64,000 nt of DNA, taken from Streptomyces fumigatiscleroticus (GTDB lineage Bacteria; Actinomycetota; Actinomycetes; Streptomycetales; Streptomycetaceae). Under the pieces are notes generated by a model. It made no database searches. It saw only the letters and a list, made by a program, of their open reading frames with translations, and had not been told where the DNA came from. Positions 24,736 through 33,555 of this stretch are shown piece after piece (position 1 is the first letter of the stretch; each line of letters opens with the position of its first letter). The position numbers were made by a program, and so were the translations under genes. Where the stretch lies: assembly GCF_014647975.1 (NCBI RefSeq), contig NZ_BMQF01000001.1:1-64000 (forward strand), read 5' to 3'.

Positions 24736-25647
24736 ATGACCCCGTCCGTCGAGATCCGTGCCTATGGCGAAGGCACCGGCAAACTGGTGCTGCCCGCGGC
24801 CACGCACCGCCTGGGTGACCTGGACCCGGCCGAGGTGATGGACCCGCTTCCGGAAGCGGGCTTTCTGCTTTTCCGCGGCTTCGCGCCCGATCTGGCGGAC
24901 TTCACCGCCTTCGTCAAGACGTACTCGGCCCGCATCGTCCAGGACCCGGCGCGCTCCCCCCACTGCGTTGAGATCGCGCAGAAGGTGGACGCGGGTACGG
25001 CGGCCATGGGCCCACATCTGGAGAACGGCAACGGCCCCTTCGGCCCGGACCTGATCTGGTTCCTGTGCGAGAAGGCCGCCGCCCGCGGTTCGCAGACCAC
25101 CGTGTGCGACGGTTACCGGGTGTGGGACCGGATGGGCCAACGGGCCCGTGAGCTCTTCACCGCGCAGGACATCGTCTACAGCCGCATGGTCGAAGAGGCG
25201 AAGTGGAAGGCGTTCGCCCACCACCAGATGGAAGACCCCGAGGGCCTCGAGGACATCACGGTCGCCGACATCCGGGATCTGGTGAGCGACGTACTCACGC
25301 TCGACGACGACGGCTCCATCGCCTATTCCTACCGGACGGCCGCGGCACACCCGACGCTGTTCGGCGACCGCCTCTCCTGGGCGAACAGCATCTTCGGCCC
25401 CTCCTGCGACTCCGCTACCCCGCGTGTCACGTTCGCCGACGGCACGGAACTGCCCGCCTGGCTGAAGAACGAACTGCGCACGCTCACCGAAGAAGTGACG
25501 GAAGAACTCCAGTGGCAGGACGGCGACGTCGCGCTGATCGACAACACCCGGGTGATGCACGGCCGCCGCGAGATCGTGGACACCGACCGCACCATCTACA
25601 AGGCGCAGAGCTATCTGGGCCGCCACCTGCTGCGCCGATCGGTGTGA
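24736..25647 (+). CDS. TauD/TfdA-type Fe(II)/2-oxoglutarate dioxygenase
   Basis: 303 residues. The double-stranded beta-helix metal triad is visible: HLE (His 94, Glu 96 in GPHLENGNGP) and the distal His in DNTRVMHGRR (about 275), with Arg about 285 for 2-oxoglutarate. An early GFLLFRGF strand is typical of the TauD/clavaminate-synthase group, members of which hydroxylate or desaturate amino acids and sulfonates. It opens a short plus-strand series with a methyltransferase relic and RidA, suggesting remains of a small biosynthetic set. The ATG at 24736 has GGAG nearby. Substrate unknown. Confidence 0.88.
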   Translation: MTPSVEIRAYGEGTGKLVLPAATHRLGDLDPAEVMDPLPEAGFLLFRGFAPDLADFTAFVKTYSARIVQDPARSPHCVEIAQKVDAGTAAMGPHLENGNGPFGPDLIWFLCEKAAARGSQTTVCDGYRVWDRMGQRARELFTAQDIVYSRMVEEAKWKAFAHHQMEDPEGLEDITVADIRDLVSDVLTLDDDGSIAYSYRTAAAHPTLFGDRLSWANSIFGPSCDSATPRVTFADGTELPAWLKNELRTLTEEVTEELQWQDGDVALIDNTRVMHGRREIVDTDRTIYKAQSYLGRHLLRRSV

Positions 25648-25653
25648 CCGAGC

Positions 25654-26061
25654 ATGACCACTCGCACCACGGGTGAGGCCGGCACCGGTCTGTCCGACCC
25701 CTGGGTGGCCCGCGTACTGGCGGAGGTCGCTGCGGCGGCCGAGAACGACGACGTCGTGCGGCGCGCCCATGTGACGGTCGTGGAAAGGGACGCCGCGCCC
25801 GCTCCGCTGCGGACCGCCGAAGTGCGCCCCGAGGCCGCGTTGCCCGTGCATCCCGATGTGGGCCGTCTCCTCTGCCAGTGGGTAGGCGCCATGAGGCCAC
25901 GTCTGGCCGTGGAGTTCGGGACCTCATGCGGTGCGTCGACCATCTGTCTGGCGGCGGCACTACGGGACAACGGCGCCGGCCAGGTCGTCGGGTCCGAGCC
26001 AGCGGCAGAAAGCCCCCGCGAGCCGCGGTCGTCCTCAGAGTGTCTCGCGGCTGCCGGATGA
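25654..26061 (+). pseudogene. O-methyltransferase, N-terminal half only
   Basis: 135 codons starting six bases after the dioxygenase. The SAM-binding motif is clear: LAVEFGTSCGASTICLAAAL, then AGQVVGSEP (Glu of motif II). Sequence similarity ends there, while class I O-methyltransferases need about 100 more residues; the tail (PREPRSSSEC) is not family-like. It lacks the product-binding half and is presumably inactive. 26062-26345 holds no gene. Confidence 0.7.
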
Positions 26062-26345
26062 AGGGCCCGAGGACGCCTTGATCGAGAACCGGGCGTTGTG
26101 ACTGTGGAACTGGGATCGAGCCGGGTCTCGAACCGCAGAGTCCGGAGCGGCCGGTGCTCACTGCCCACCCCGCCTCGGAGGCGGCCTCCACTCAGGCAGC
26201 GATCGGCCGCCGACGGGCAGCTGTATGTGAACCTGCGCGGCGACGACCCGGAGCAGCCGATGAGTCCTTCCGTGCCGGCGACCACTCTCCTATGGTTCCT
26301 GAGTAACTACAGGAGAGCGGATCTGCGGCGAAGGAGGCGGGCAGC

Positions 26346-26753
26346 ATGGCCATCACCTTGGTGAATCCCGAGGGACTGCCGGCAGTCGATGCCTACCGGC
26401 AGGTGTCGGTCGCGACCGGGTCGAAGTTCGTCTTCATCGCCGGCCAGGTCGCCTGGGACGGCGACGGGTTCACAGTGGGTGAAGGCGACCTCGCCGCACA
26501 AGTCGAGCAGTGCTACCTCAACATCGGCACCGCCCTGGCCGGAGTCGGCGCCTCCTTCGACGACGTGGCGAAACTGACCGCCTACGTGGTCGACTGGACC
26601 CCCGACAAGATGCCTCTGTTCGTGGAGGGGGTCGCCCGGGCAGCCGCGGCATTGGGTGTCGTCCCCGTACCACCGGCCACATTGATCGGCTGTGCGGCAC
26701 TGGACATACCCGAGCATCTGGTGGAGGTCGAAGCCACCGCCGTCATCGACTGA
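26346..26753 (+). CDS. RidA-family (YjgF/UK114) protein
   Basis: 135 residues, the standard single-domain length. Recognisable blocks are FVFIAGQVAWDGDG, a central QCYLNIGTALAGVGAS, DVAKLTAYVVDW, and the C-terminal PPATLIGCAALDIPEHLVEVEATA, where the canonical imine-binding Arg of archetypal RidA seems to be replaced (PPATLIGC). It may therefore be a RidA subfamily without deaminase activity. RidA proteins hydrolyse reactive enamines or imines or serve in catabolic and biosynthetic clusters. The ATG at 26346 follows GAAGGAGGCGGGC. Confidence 0.9.
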   Translation: MAITLVNPEGLPAVDAYRQVSVATGSKFVFIAGQVAWDGDGFTVGEGDLAAQVEQCYLNIGTALAGVGASFDDVAKLTAYVVDWTPDKMPLFVEGVARAAAALGVVPVPPATLIGCAALDIPEHLVEVEATAVID

Positions 26754-26799
26754 GCGGATGTTTCTCGCCCAGAGGTGAGTGAACAGTTGGTGCGGTCGT

Positions 26800-27160
26800 G
26801 GTCGGGCCGGGCCCGGCTGCGCAGGACGTTCTTCTGCACCTTGCCGGTCGGGCTTTTGGGCAGGGTGCAGAACCGGATGGTTCGGGGCATTTGAAGGCGG
26901 CGAGGCGTGCACGGCAGAACTCGATGAGTTCGTCCGCGGTCACCGTGACTCCCGGAACGAGTGCGATGTATGCGACGGGTATTTCGCCCCATGTCTCGTC
27001 CGGACGGCCCGATTCGGCGCACTCGGCCACTGCCGGGCGTTCCGTGAGGGCGTGTTCGACCTCGACGGTGCTGATGTTCTCGCCGCCCGGCATGACGATG
27101 TCCTTCCTGCGGTCACGGAGCTCGACCTGGCCGTCCGGGTGCGGGACGGCCGGATCGCCG
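26800..27160 (-). pseudogene. Acyl-CoA synthetase (AMP-binding), C-terminal remnant with frameshift
   Basis: The minus strand gives GDPAVPHPDGQVELRDRRKD, IVMPGGENIS, TVEVEHALTERPAVAE and ELIEFCRARLAAFKCP. It then continues in another frame as RTIRFCTLPKSPTGKVQKNVL, the Lys-containing end of acyl-CoA ligases. The first two-thirds, including the AMP-binding motif, is absent and a frameshift breaks the rest, so no active enzyme can be made. Confidence 0.8.
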
Positions 27161-27362
27161 GAGTGGGGAGCAGCCGATGAGGCCGGGGACAAGCCGTTTC
27201 CGTGCCTACGGCAGGCCACAGGCCGGGCAGGACGTCGCGGTCCCGGGCACCGGCACGGTCGGTGCCAGTCCGCGGCCGGTGGCGTATCCGGGGACGACGC
27301 GGCCCTCATCTCTGCCCGTCACCGCCGGCGGCCAGCGGGCGCTGGGTCACACCGGGCCCACT

Positions 27363-28163
27363 TCACCTGCCGCGCCACACCGGGCGCCGCTTCTCCAGGA
27401 ACGCCGTCATGCCCTCGTGCGCATCGCAGGTGACCGCGTTCCGGACCATCACCCCGCCCATCGCCTCGTAGGCGCTGTCCTGCGGCAGGTCGAGCTGACG
27501 GTAGAACGCCTCCTTGCCGATGCGCAGGGTCGTCGGGCTCGCCCCGGCCAGCTTCTCGGCCAGTGCCCAGACCTCCTCGTCGAGACGGTCCTGCGGCACC
27601 ACGCGGTTGACCAGCCCCCAGTCGGCGGCCGTAGCGGCGTCGACCGGCTCCCCGGTCAGCAGCATCTCCAGCGCCCGCTTACGACCGATGCACCGGCTCA
27701 GGGCGACCATCGGGGTCGAGCAGAACAGGCCGATCCTCACTCCCGGTGTGCCGAACGTGGCCCTGTCCCCGGCGATGGCGAGATCGCAGGAGGCCACGAG
27801 CTGGCATCCGGCGGCCATGGCCGGACCGTGGACCGCGGCGACGACCGGCTGCGGAACGCGCTGGACGGTCTCCATCATCCGCGTACAGATATCGAAGATC
27901 TCTCCCAGCTCCTCCGAGGAGCCGCCGGTGAGCTGGCGGAGGTCGTGTCCGGAGGAGAACACCGGGCCACTTCCGCGAAGGACGATGACCCGGACGTCCT
28001 CCCGCTCGGCCTGCCGCTCCAGCTCCGCGGTGAGCACCAGCATCATCTCGCGGGAGAGCGCGTTGCGCGTGTCCGGCCGGTTCAGGGTGATCGCCACGCC
28101 GGAAGACCGGTCTTCGCAGTGCACGTAGTCGGTGGCGGGTGCTCCTACGTCGGCAGTACTCAT
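27363..28163 (-). CDS. Enoyl-CoA hydratase/isomerase-family protein lacking both catalytic Glu
   Basis: 266 residues with the crotonase fold: ITLNRPDTRNALS, the oxyanion segment FSSGHDLRQL, and AVHGPAMAAGCQLVASCDLAIA. The hydratase glutamates (in CEL and the FGxPE motif of rat mitochondrial hydratase) read CQL and FGTPGVRIG here. It therefore probably catalyses another crotonase reaction or resembles the ECHDC3 group. The ATG at 28163 has GAGGTG upstream. A promoter-like sequence and dyad lie within 130 bases upstream. Neighbouring acyl-CoA ligase remains hint at a former acyl-CoA pathway. Confidence 0.88.
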   Translation of the reverse strand: MSTADVGAPATDYVHCEDRSSGVAITLNRPDTRNALSREMMLVLTAELERQAEREDVRVIVLRGSGPVFSSGHDLRQLTGGSSEELGEIFDICTRMMETVQRVPQPVVAAVHGPAMAAGCQLVASCDLAIAGDRATFGTPGVRIGLFCSTPMVALSRCIGRKRALEMLLTGEPVDAATAADWGLVNRVVPQDRLDEEVWALAEKLAGASPTTLRIGKEAFYRQLDLPQDSAYEAMGGVMVRNAVTCDAHEGMTAFLEKRRPVWRGR

Positions 28164-28221
28164 CAGCACCTCGCTAAAAGTCGGCAAACCCGTACGACTC
28201 GGTACAGTTACAACTAGCGGC

Positions 28222-28289
28222 AGGCTATGGGCGCACAACGGGGCAGGTCAACGTCACTGACCCTGTCAACACAACACTTGTACGGTTGT
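28222..28289 (-). promoter_or_regulatory. Probable promoter and dyad upstream of the crotonase gene
   Basis: On the minus strand, TTGACC (28246-28251) is followed after 18 bases by TAGCCT (28222-28227), a good Streptomyces vegetative promoter. Another TTGACA lies just upstream, and an ACAAC/GTTGT dyad spans 28271-28289, possibly a repressor site. Confidence 0.45.
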
Positions 28290-28398
28290 CGGGCTGACCG
28301 AACGCCTCACCCAGAAGGATCGCGCTGACCGGCTCCTTGATCCCGTATCGCCGACTCGGCGGGTACCCTGTATACCTTCTAGGCCCTTGGAGTCCGCC

Positions 28399-28713
28399 TC
28401 ACGCCGCCGTCTCCCGGGACACGATGAGGAACCTGTCACCGCGCGCCCTGTAGACGACCTGCACGTCCTCGCCTGCCGCGTTACGGGCTGCCGCCTCCGC
28501 GTCCAGCCGCGGCAACGCTCGCGGATCACCCGCAGGCAGCCACCGGGGCCCGGCGCACCGTTCCAAGGCGGACGCGCCCTCGTCTCCCCTGCCGTCCTGA
28601 CTCCACCGGACGGACACCGGGACCCCGCCCTGCGTCGGCGAGAACCTGCTCGGGTTCTCGGTGACCGGCGGCTTTGCCCCGACGGTCGTCGTAAGAGCCG
28701 TGGAATCGTGCAC
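28399..28713 (-). CDS. Small hypothetical protein
   Basis: About 104 residues if the GTG at 28713 is used, with a GAGG seven bases upstream. The C-terminal half looks protein-like (RALPRLDAEAAARNAAG, then DVQVVYRARGDRFLIVS) and the first half is polar and low in complexity. No family is recognised, and no signal peptide or metal motif is seen. It lies upstream of and on the same strand as the crotonase gene but is separated from it by that gene's promoter. Confidence 0.4.
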   Translation of the reverse strand: MHDSTALTTTVGAKPPVTENPSRFSPTQGGVPVSVRWSQDGRGDEGASALERCAGPRWLPAGDPRALPRLDAEAAARNAAGEDVQVVYRARGDRFLIVSRETAA

Positions 28714-29336
28714 CGTGTGCCTCACTCCCTCTGTGTGACGGGGCTGCGTGGGGCCGGCTGATGGCCCGGCCCCGTTCTGCGAGGATCTGTGAGTCCCCAG
28801 GGTCGCTGTCCGGGTTGCAGGCCTCGCTGCAGTGGCCACTGCCGCGGAGAAGAGTCCGAGGCGCCGGTATTCCCGGACGGCACTTCGAGCCGGGTGACCG
28901 CGCGACGAGGGGGCCGCAGGCCGGTGCTCCGGTGGGCCAGAAGGGTCAGCCGGGCGTGGACGGTGCCGACAAACGGCCGCGGACCCGCGAGTCCCTGTAT
29001 CCGCGAAAGCCCGTCAGCCTCACGGCTGCTGTGCGCATGCGGAGCCCGTTGCCCACGCCGGCGAGATGCAGGCCCTCAACGGCCTGGACAAGGCGCTGCG
29101 GGGAAACGGACGGGTCGTTGAGCCCGGCGCCTGGCCCGCCGCCACTGAACGCCGCCCCGGTCCCGGAGCAGCTTCCGCTCCCGGGCACGGTCCGCCGGTT
29201 CTCCGCAACCCCGAAGATGCCATCGTGTGTCATCAGACCAGGAGCGTGCCTCATGTGAGCTGACGCAGGCGCGGTCGGCCCCGGCACCCGGCGAGTGGGC
29301 TGGGCTTTCCGGTGAGGGCATGGCCAGGCGCAGGGG
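28714..29336. other. 623-base gap without a supported gene
   Basis: Several overlapping readings exist on both strands, but none has a recognised family, a good ribosome site and sensible composition together. No repeats or terminator-like hairpins of note were seen. Confidence 0.4.
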
Positions 29337-29756
29337 TCAGTTCTCGGCGGGGACGTCGGTCATGCGCGCGTCGTAGCCGGTCTCGGGGTTGACGACCCGG
29401 CCGGCGGCCCACCAGTTCTCGCGGGCTGTTTCGAGAACCATCAGCATGACGTCCTCCTGAGGGACGCCGGCGAGCAGCCGGAGGTTGTCGACGATCGCCC
29501 GGAACAGTTCGTTCTTCTGCTCGGCTGTGCGCTGATTGAAGGACAGCTGGATGAACATGGTGCGCTCGCTGCGCGGCAGGCCGAACACGACCGGCTGCAT
29601 GTGGAAGTTGTCGGGTGTGACCTCGTGGAAGACGTGGAACTGGTCGTCGTGGGGAATCTTCAGGACGTCGACCATGGCCTTGTGGATGGCGGCGGAGACG
29701 TTGCTGCGGTACTCAGGGGTCGTTCCCCGGCGCAGGTGGACATTGATCAGCGGCAT
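29337..29756 (-). CDS. Tautomerase-superfamily protein
   Basis: 139 residues. After removal of Met, Pro-1 would be exposed (MPLINVHLRRG), as required for 4-oxalocrotonate-tautomerase-type catalysis by the N-terminal amine. The C-terminal blocks RTMFIQLSFNQRTAEQKNELF and EDVMLMVLETARENWW match the longer tautomerase_2-like members (about 130-140 residues). Members act on enol/keto intermediates of aromatic or halo-acid breakdown. It follows the CMD protein gene by 37 bases, likely in one transcript controlled by the divergent LysR. Confidence 0.9.
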   Translation of the reverse strand: MPLINVHLRRGTTPEYRSNVSAAIHKAMVDVLKIPHDDQFHVFHEVTPDNFHMQPVVFGLPRSERTMFIQLSFNQRTAEQKNELFRAIVDNLRLLAGVPQEDVMLMVLETARENWWAAGRVVNPETGYDARMTDVPAEN

Positions 29757-29793
29757 TGTCGTTCCCTTTCCGATGCGTGGTGTGGAGTCGAAG

Positions 29794-30423
29794 TCAGGCG
29801 GCGGGTGCGCCGGTGCGGTGCCGGGTGGGGGCGGGGACCTGGAAGCAGGCCAGCAGCGCGCAGGTGTTCAGGTACTGGCCGACGAGATTGACCAGGGCTA
29901 CGAGCCTGTCCGTGCCGAACGAGGCGATCACTTCGGCATAAAGCGCGTCCGGTACCTGGTGATCGCGGACGAGAGCAGTGGCTACGCGGTGGGCGACGTC
30001 GGCCTCGGCGCGCAGGCCGCGGGGCGTGTCGCCGCGCCGGAGTCCCGCGATCGCGGCCTCGGGCACGCCGGCACGCGCCGCGCCCGCGGTGTGGGCGTAG
30101 AGCGCGTATTCGGCCCGCCAGTGGGCGGCCACGGTGAGGATGACCACCTCACGGACGTCGGCCGGGATACCGGATCCGGTGATCGCCTCGGTCCACTCCA
30201 GCAGCGGCCGGGCTATGCGCGTGTTGCGCAGCATGACGTTGAACGGGCCGATCAGCCGCCCGTCGGGGAGCGCGGCCGCGTAGCCCGCTCCCTCCGCACC
30301 GCGCAGGCGCGTGGCCTGAAGCCGGGCATGGACGGCACGCTGCGCTTCATCGAGGGCGTCGAGAGCAAGGAGGGGCAACCGGCCGCCCGGTTCGGAAGCT
30401 CCGTCGGTGGGTTGGTCGTTCAT
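29794..30423 (-). CDS. Carboxymuconolactone decarboxylase-family protein
   Basis: 209 residues. The CMD helical core is seen in GPFNVMLRNTRIARPLLEW, then REVVILTVAAHWRAEYALYAHT, and FGTDRLVALVNLVGQYLNTCALL. The redox CxxC of AhpD is absent, as in many CMD decarboxylase-like proteins. It could act in a protocatechuate-like or gamma-lactone pathway with the adjacent tautomerase. The ATG at 30423 faces the LysR gene across a 72-base promoter holding a perfect dyad. Confidence 0.88.
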   Translation of the reverse strand: MNDQPTDGASEPGGRLPLLALDALDEAQRAVHARLQATRLRGAEGAGYAAALPDGRLIGPFNVMLRNTRIARPLLEWTEAITGSGIPADVREVVILTVAAHWRAEYALYAHTAGAARAGVPEAAIAGLRRGDTPRGLRAEADVAHRVATALVRDHQVPDALYAEVIASFGTDRLVALVNLVGQYLNTCALLACFQVPAPTRHRTGAPAA

Positions 30424-30471
30424 GCCTTTCACGCTAGGAATCCCGACGGTCATTCCGCCAACGAATGCTTC

Positions 30472-30486
30472 GCATAGTGGATATGC
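30472..30486. promoter_or_regulatory. GCATA-N5-TATGC dyad between CMD and LysR genes
   Basis: A perfect 5-bp inverted repeat with a 5-base spacer lies ten bases before the LysR start codon in the divergent promoter region. Its size and position fit a LysR binding site; a partial ATGC-TTC-GCAT dyad overlaps its left side. Confidence 0.55.
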
Positions 30487-30495
30487 TGTTTACTC

Positions 30496-31404
30496 ATGGA
30501 CATCACGGTTGCCGGGCTGCGAGTGCTGCGCGAGGTGGCCGAGCGGGGCACCTTCACGGCCGCGGCCCGGACGCTGGGCTACACCCAGTCGGCCATCTCC
30601 CGGCAGGTGGCCGGCCTCGAGCAGGCCACCGGTGTCCGGCTCTTCGACCGCCGTCCGGGCGGTGTGCGACTGACCACCGCGGGCCGGGCCCTGCTGCATC
30701 ACGCCGTGACCGCCCTTGACGCGCTGGAAGCAGCCGACCGGGAACTGCGTGGCGCGCAGGACGAGACCGGCCGTGTGCGGCTCGGCTTCTTCCCCACCGC
30801 CGGAGCCGTGCTCGTGGCCCGCGCCCTGGCAACCCTGCGCGGGCAACACCCCCGCATTCAGGTCACCTTGCGGGAGGGAACCACCCCATCGCTGGTGCGC
30901 GGGCTGCGCACCGGCACCCTCGACCTCGCCCTGCTGTCCTCCCGGCCGCCGCACCGCTCACCCGACACCGACGATCCGCCCCTGCACGCGGAGCCGCTGC
31001 TGGAAGACCGCCTGGTCCTGGCGGTACCGGCCGTCGGCCGGTTCGCCGACCGCGCCAGTGTCACCGCTCAGGACATCGCGGGCGAGACATGGATCGCCAG
31101 CCCCGCCGGCACCGACGAGCCCCTGCTCGGCATCTGGCCGGGGCTGCCCGGACGGCCCCGCGTCCACCACGCCACCCGCGACTGGCTGACCAAACTGCAC
31201 CTGGTCGCAGCCGGAGCCGGCATCACCACGGTTCCCTCCACGCTGCTGCCGGTGATCCCGCCCGGCGTCCGCCTCATCGCCATCGACGACCTCCCCGAGG
31301 AACGGCGCCGCGTCAGTCTGGTCCGCCTGCCGGGCCCCACCACGCCATCGACGGACGCCCTCATCCACACCCTCCGCCAACACGCCGCCGACCTCGCCGA
31401 ATAG
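30496..31404 (+). CDS. LysR-family transcriptional regulator
   Basis: 302 residues. The winged helix is LREVAERGTFTAAARTLGYT, QSAISRQVAGLEQ. The ligand domain starts around residue 90 (GRVRLGFFPTAGAVLVARAL) and has the usual second lobe (WLTKLHLVAAGAGITTVPS). Divergent from the CMD/tautomerase genes, whose promoter it shares, so it is probably their regulator and self-repressing. It has no TTA codon, unlike the LysR at 18080-19024. Confidence 0.93.
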   Translation: MDITVAGLRVLREVAERGTFTAAARTLGYTQSAISRQVAGLEQATGVRLFDRRPGGVRLTTAGRALLHHAVTALDALEAADRELRGAQDETGRVRLGFFPTAGAVLVARALATLRGQHPRIQVTLREGTTPSLVRGLRTGTLDLALLSSRPPHRSPDTDDPPLHAEPLLEDRLVLAVPAVGRFADRASVTAQDIAGETWIASPAGTDEPLLGIWPGLPGRPRVHHATRDWLTKLHLVAAGAGITTVPSTLLPVIPPGVRLIAIDDLPEERRRVSLVRLPGPTTPSTDALIHTLRQHAADLAE

Positions 31405-31579
31405 GACGACACCTACCTCGCTCCACAACCAGTGCGAACCAGTACGCACCAGTACAGCTACTGCGGTACATCGGTCGGTCGCACCTGGTGTGGCCCCGCC
31501 GACGCGCACCCGGACCGGCTCCGCACCGTTCCGGTCGCGGCCACCGGTGCCCCGGGCCTGCCTGTCGGCCCGGCCCGCC

Positions 31580-31720
31580 TCTGGGCGAGCGCCTGCTGGT
31601 GGCAGGGGCCACAGGAGGCGTCAGCCGGTACCCCGTCCAGCTCGCCCTCTCGGCGGCGCGTACGTCACCGCCGACACCGGCAACCCCCGCCGTGCGGTGA
31701 CCATCACACCGACCTGGCTC
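31580..31720 (+). pseudogene. Zinc-type/quinone oxidoreductase remnant
   Basis: The plus strand reads LGERLLVAGATGGVSRYPVQ, then, after a frame change, GGAYVTADTGNPRRA. This is the NADPH-binding segment of MDR oxidoreductases. The substrate domain and most of the C-terminus are missing. The rest of 31405-32137 contains no other recognisable gene. Confidence 0.6.
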
Positions 31721-32137
31721 GCCCAGGCGTGACGCGACGGGATACCTCGAGGCCGGCTACTCGCCTGGCGCTGCGATTGGGGGGCCGGACCGACGAGACG
31801 GTGGCCGCTTCGCCGGGCCGCATCCTGCGCGCACGGCAAGGCGGTCCTGGCCCTGCCGGAAACCGGCCGGTGCGGCCTATCGTGGGCACGACGGAGGGCT
31901 GCGCCGGTGCCGACCGGCGAGCCCTTGCCGCCACACTGTCGCTGCGGCAGTCAGCCCGTCGGCAGGCTGACGCCGGACACTGTACGCAGGCTGTTGTACG
32001 GCGCAGGCGTCCGGGCCTCGGTGCACCGCCCCGAGACGGCCGCGCACCTCGTCCCTCGGCCGGCCCCGTGCACCTGTGCCCGCGAGACCTGCCGTCCCGG
32101 ACATCGGCAACCCCGACCCCACCACGGGAGACAGGAC

Positions 32138-33166
32138 ATGAAGGACGACGGCTCGTACACGTATCCCCCACTGCACCTGCCGGCGCGTGACATCCCCGTA
32201 CCCGCCTCGGTGAGCCATGAGGCACAGACCGCGATGGCCCAGGTCATGGCCGCGCCACGGGTCGAGGTGCCGCAGCTGGCGCCGGACGATGTGGAGGGAT
32301 GGCGGGCGGCCGTGGTGCGGCTGGACGCCCTGCTGCAACGCATGCTGGGGGTCACCGACGAGACCCCGACCCTGGGAGAGGTACGGCTGCCGTACGGCAC
32401 CGGCCGGGTGGAGCAGCTCGACGCGGACGGCGCCGTCGTCTACGACGTCCTGCCCGAAGGAGCCCAGCGGAAGGACCGGCGGGTGTTCCTCGACCTCCAC
32501 GGCGGCGGCTGGACCCTGTGCGGCGGGCGGCTCTGCCGCATATTCGCGCTCAGGGCCGCCCTACGGATCCGTGCACGTGTGTGGTCGGTGGACTACCGGA
32601 TGCCCCCCGACCACCCCCACCCCGCCCCGCTCGACGACTGCCTGACCGCGTACCGCCACCTGCTGGACCACCGCCGACCACAGGAGATCGTCCTGGGCGG
32701 CTCGTCGGCAGGCGGCAACCTGGCCGCCGCGCTGGTGCTCCGCGCCCGTGACGACGGGCTCCCGCTGCCCGCCGCGGTGGTGCTGGATTCCGCCGCCCTG
32801 GACCTGACCGCCTCGGGCGACACCTGGCAGACCAACCTGGGCCTGGACGACATGCTGTCTCACAGCGTCCAGTCGGCCATGCTGCTCTACGCCGCCGAAC
32901 ACGACCTGCGCGACCCCCGCCTCTCCCCGCTGTTCGGCGACTTCGGCAAGGGGTTCCCGCCCACGCTGCTGGCCTCGGGCACACGCGATGTGCTGCTGTC
33001 GGACTCCGTGCGCATGCACCGAGCGCTGCGCGCCGCCGGCATCCCGGCCGAGCTGCATCTCCTCGAGGCCGCGGGACACGGCAAGTTCGCGGGAATCGGA
33101 CCGGAGTACCGAGAACTGAGCCGCGAAATACGCGCTTTCGCCGACGCCCACTGGTCGGCCGGCTGA
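32138..33166 (+). CDS. HSL-type alpha/beta-hydrolase (esterase)
   Basis: 342 residues. The oxyanion motif LDLHGGGWT and nucleophile GGSSAGGNLA place it in the hormone-sensitive-lipase esterase group; the acid is likely in SGTRDVLLSDS and His in AGHGKF. About 120 residues precede the core, forming a cap region. There is no signal peptide, so it is cytosolic. The ATG at 32138 has GGGAGACAGGA upstream. A 12-bp hairpin overlaps its stop codon and would terminate the transcript. The physiological ester is unknown. Confidence 0.9.
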   Translation: MKDDGSYTYPPLHLPARDIPVPASVSHEAQTAMAQVMAAPRVEVPQLAPDDVEGWRAAVVRLDALLQRMLGVTDETPTLGEVRLPYGTGRVEQLDADGAVVYDVLPEGAQRKDRRVFLDLHGGGWTLCGGRLCRIFALRAALRIRARVWSVDYRMPPDHPHPAPLDDCLTAYRHLLDHRRPQEIVLGGSSAGGNLAAALVLRARDDGLPLPAAVVLDSAALDLTASGDTWQTNLGLDDMLSHSVQSAMLLYAAEHDLRDPRLSPLFGDFGKGFPPTLLASGTRDVLLSDSVRMHRALRAAGIPAELHLLEAAGHGKFAGIGPEYRELSREIRAFADAHWSAG

Positions 33167-33182
33167 GCCCGCCGGCCGACCA
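33152..33182 (+). terminator. 12-bp perfect hairpin over the esterase stop codon
   Basis: Arms 33152-33163 and 33171-33182 (TGGTCGGCCGGC and its complement) enclose the loop containing the TGA stop codon. Confidence 0.75.
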
Positions 33183-33313
33183 CCGGGTCTGTCGACGTAC
33201 TCCTGCTCGACGGCTGGATGATGAGAACGACTTCCTGATCGCCCTCGGGGCGTGATCTCCTCGAGGTGTTGTCGGCGGGTGACGGATGGTGATCCCTGCG
33301 GTAGGCCGGTGGT

Positions 33314-33385
33314 ATGCGGTACGCGCAGGGCGACGGGCTGACCGCCGAACGGCAGCGACCTCGTGAGCGGATCCGCCCGGCGCGA
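33314..33385 (+). pseudogene. IS630-like transposase N-terminal scrap
   Basis: MRYAQGDGLTAERQRPRERI matches the start of many Streptomyces IS630-family transposases (MRYxxGGGLTAxxRxxRExxR). Similarity fades within about 25 residues. Together with the scrap at 1473-1560 it shows past IS630 activity. The rest of 33183-33555 holds nothing recognisable. Confidence 0.5.
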
Positions 33386-33555
33386 GGGAAGGATGACGGC
33401 GTCGGCTTCTGCGGGACCTCCGAAGCCACCCGATTGTCTGACGACCGGTTCGTCGAGCCGAGGGAGGAACCGTCGAGAGGTCCTGCCGCGTATGGCTGAG
33501 AGGATCTCTGTATGAATCGGCACTTCGCTGCAAGCGCTGTCAGGAGGAACAGCCC

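Noticed and set aside
29066..29263. 65-codon plus-strand frame starting MQALNGLDKALRGNG
   Set aside because: No ribosome site, no recognised family, and overlapping open frames on the other strand; not supported as a gene.
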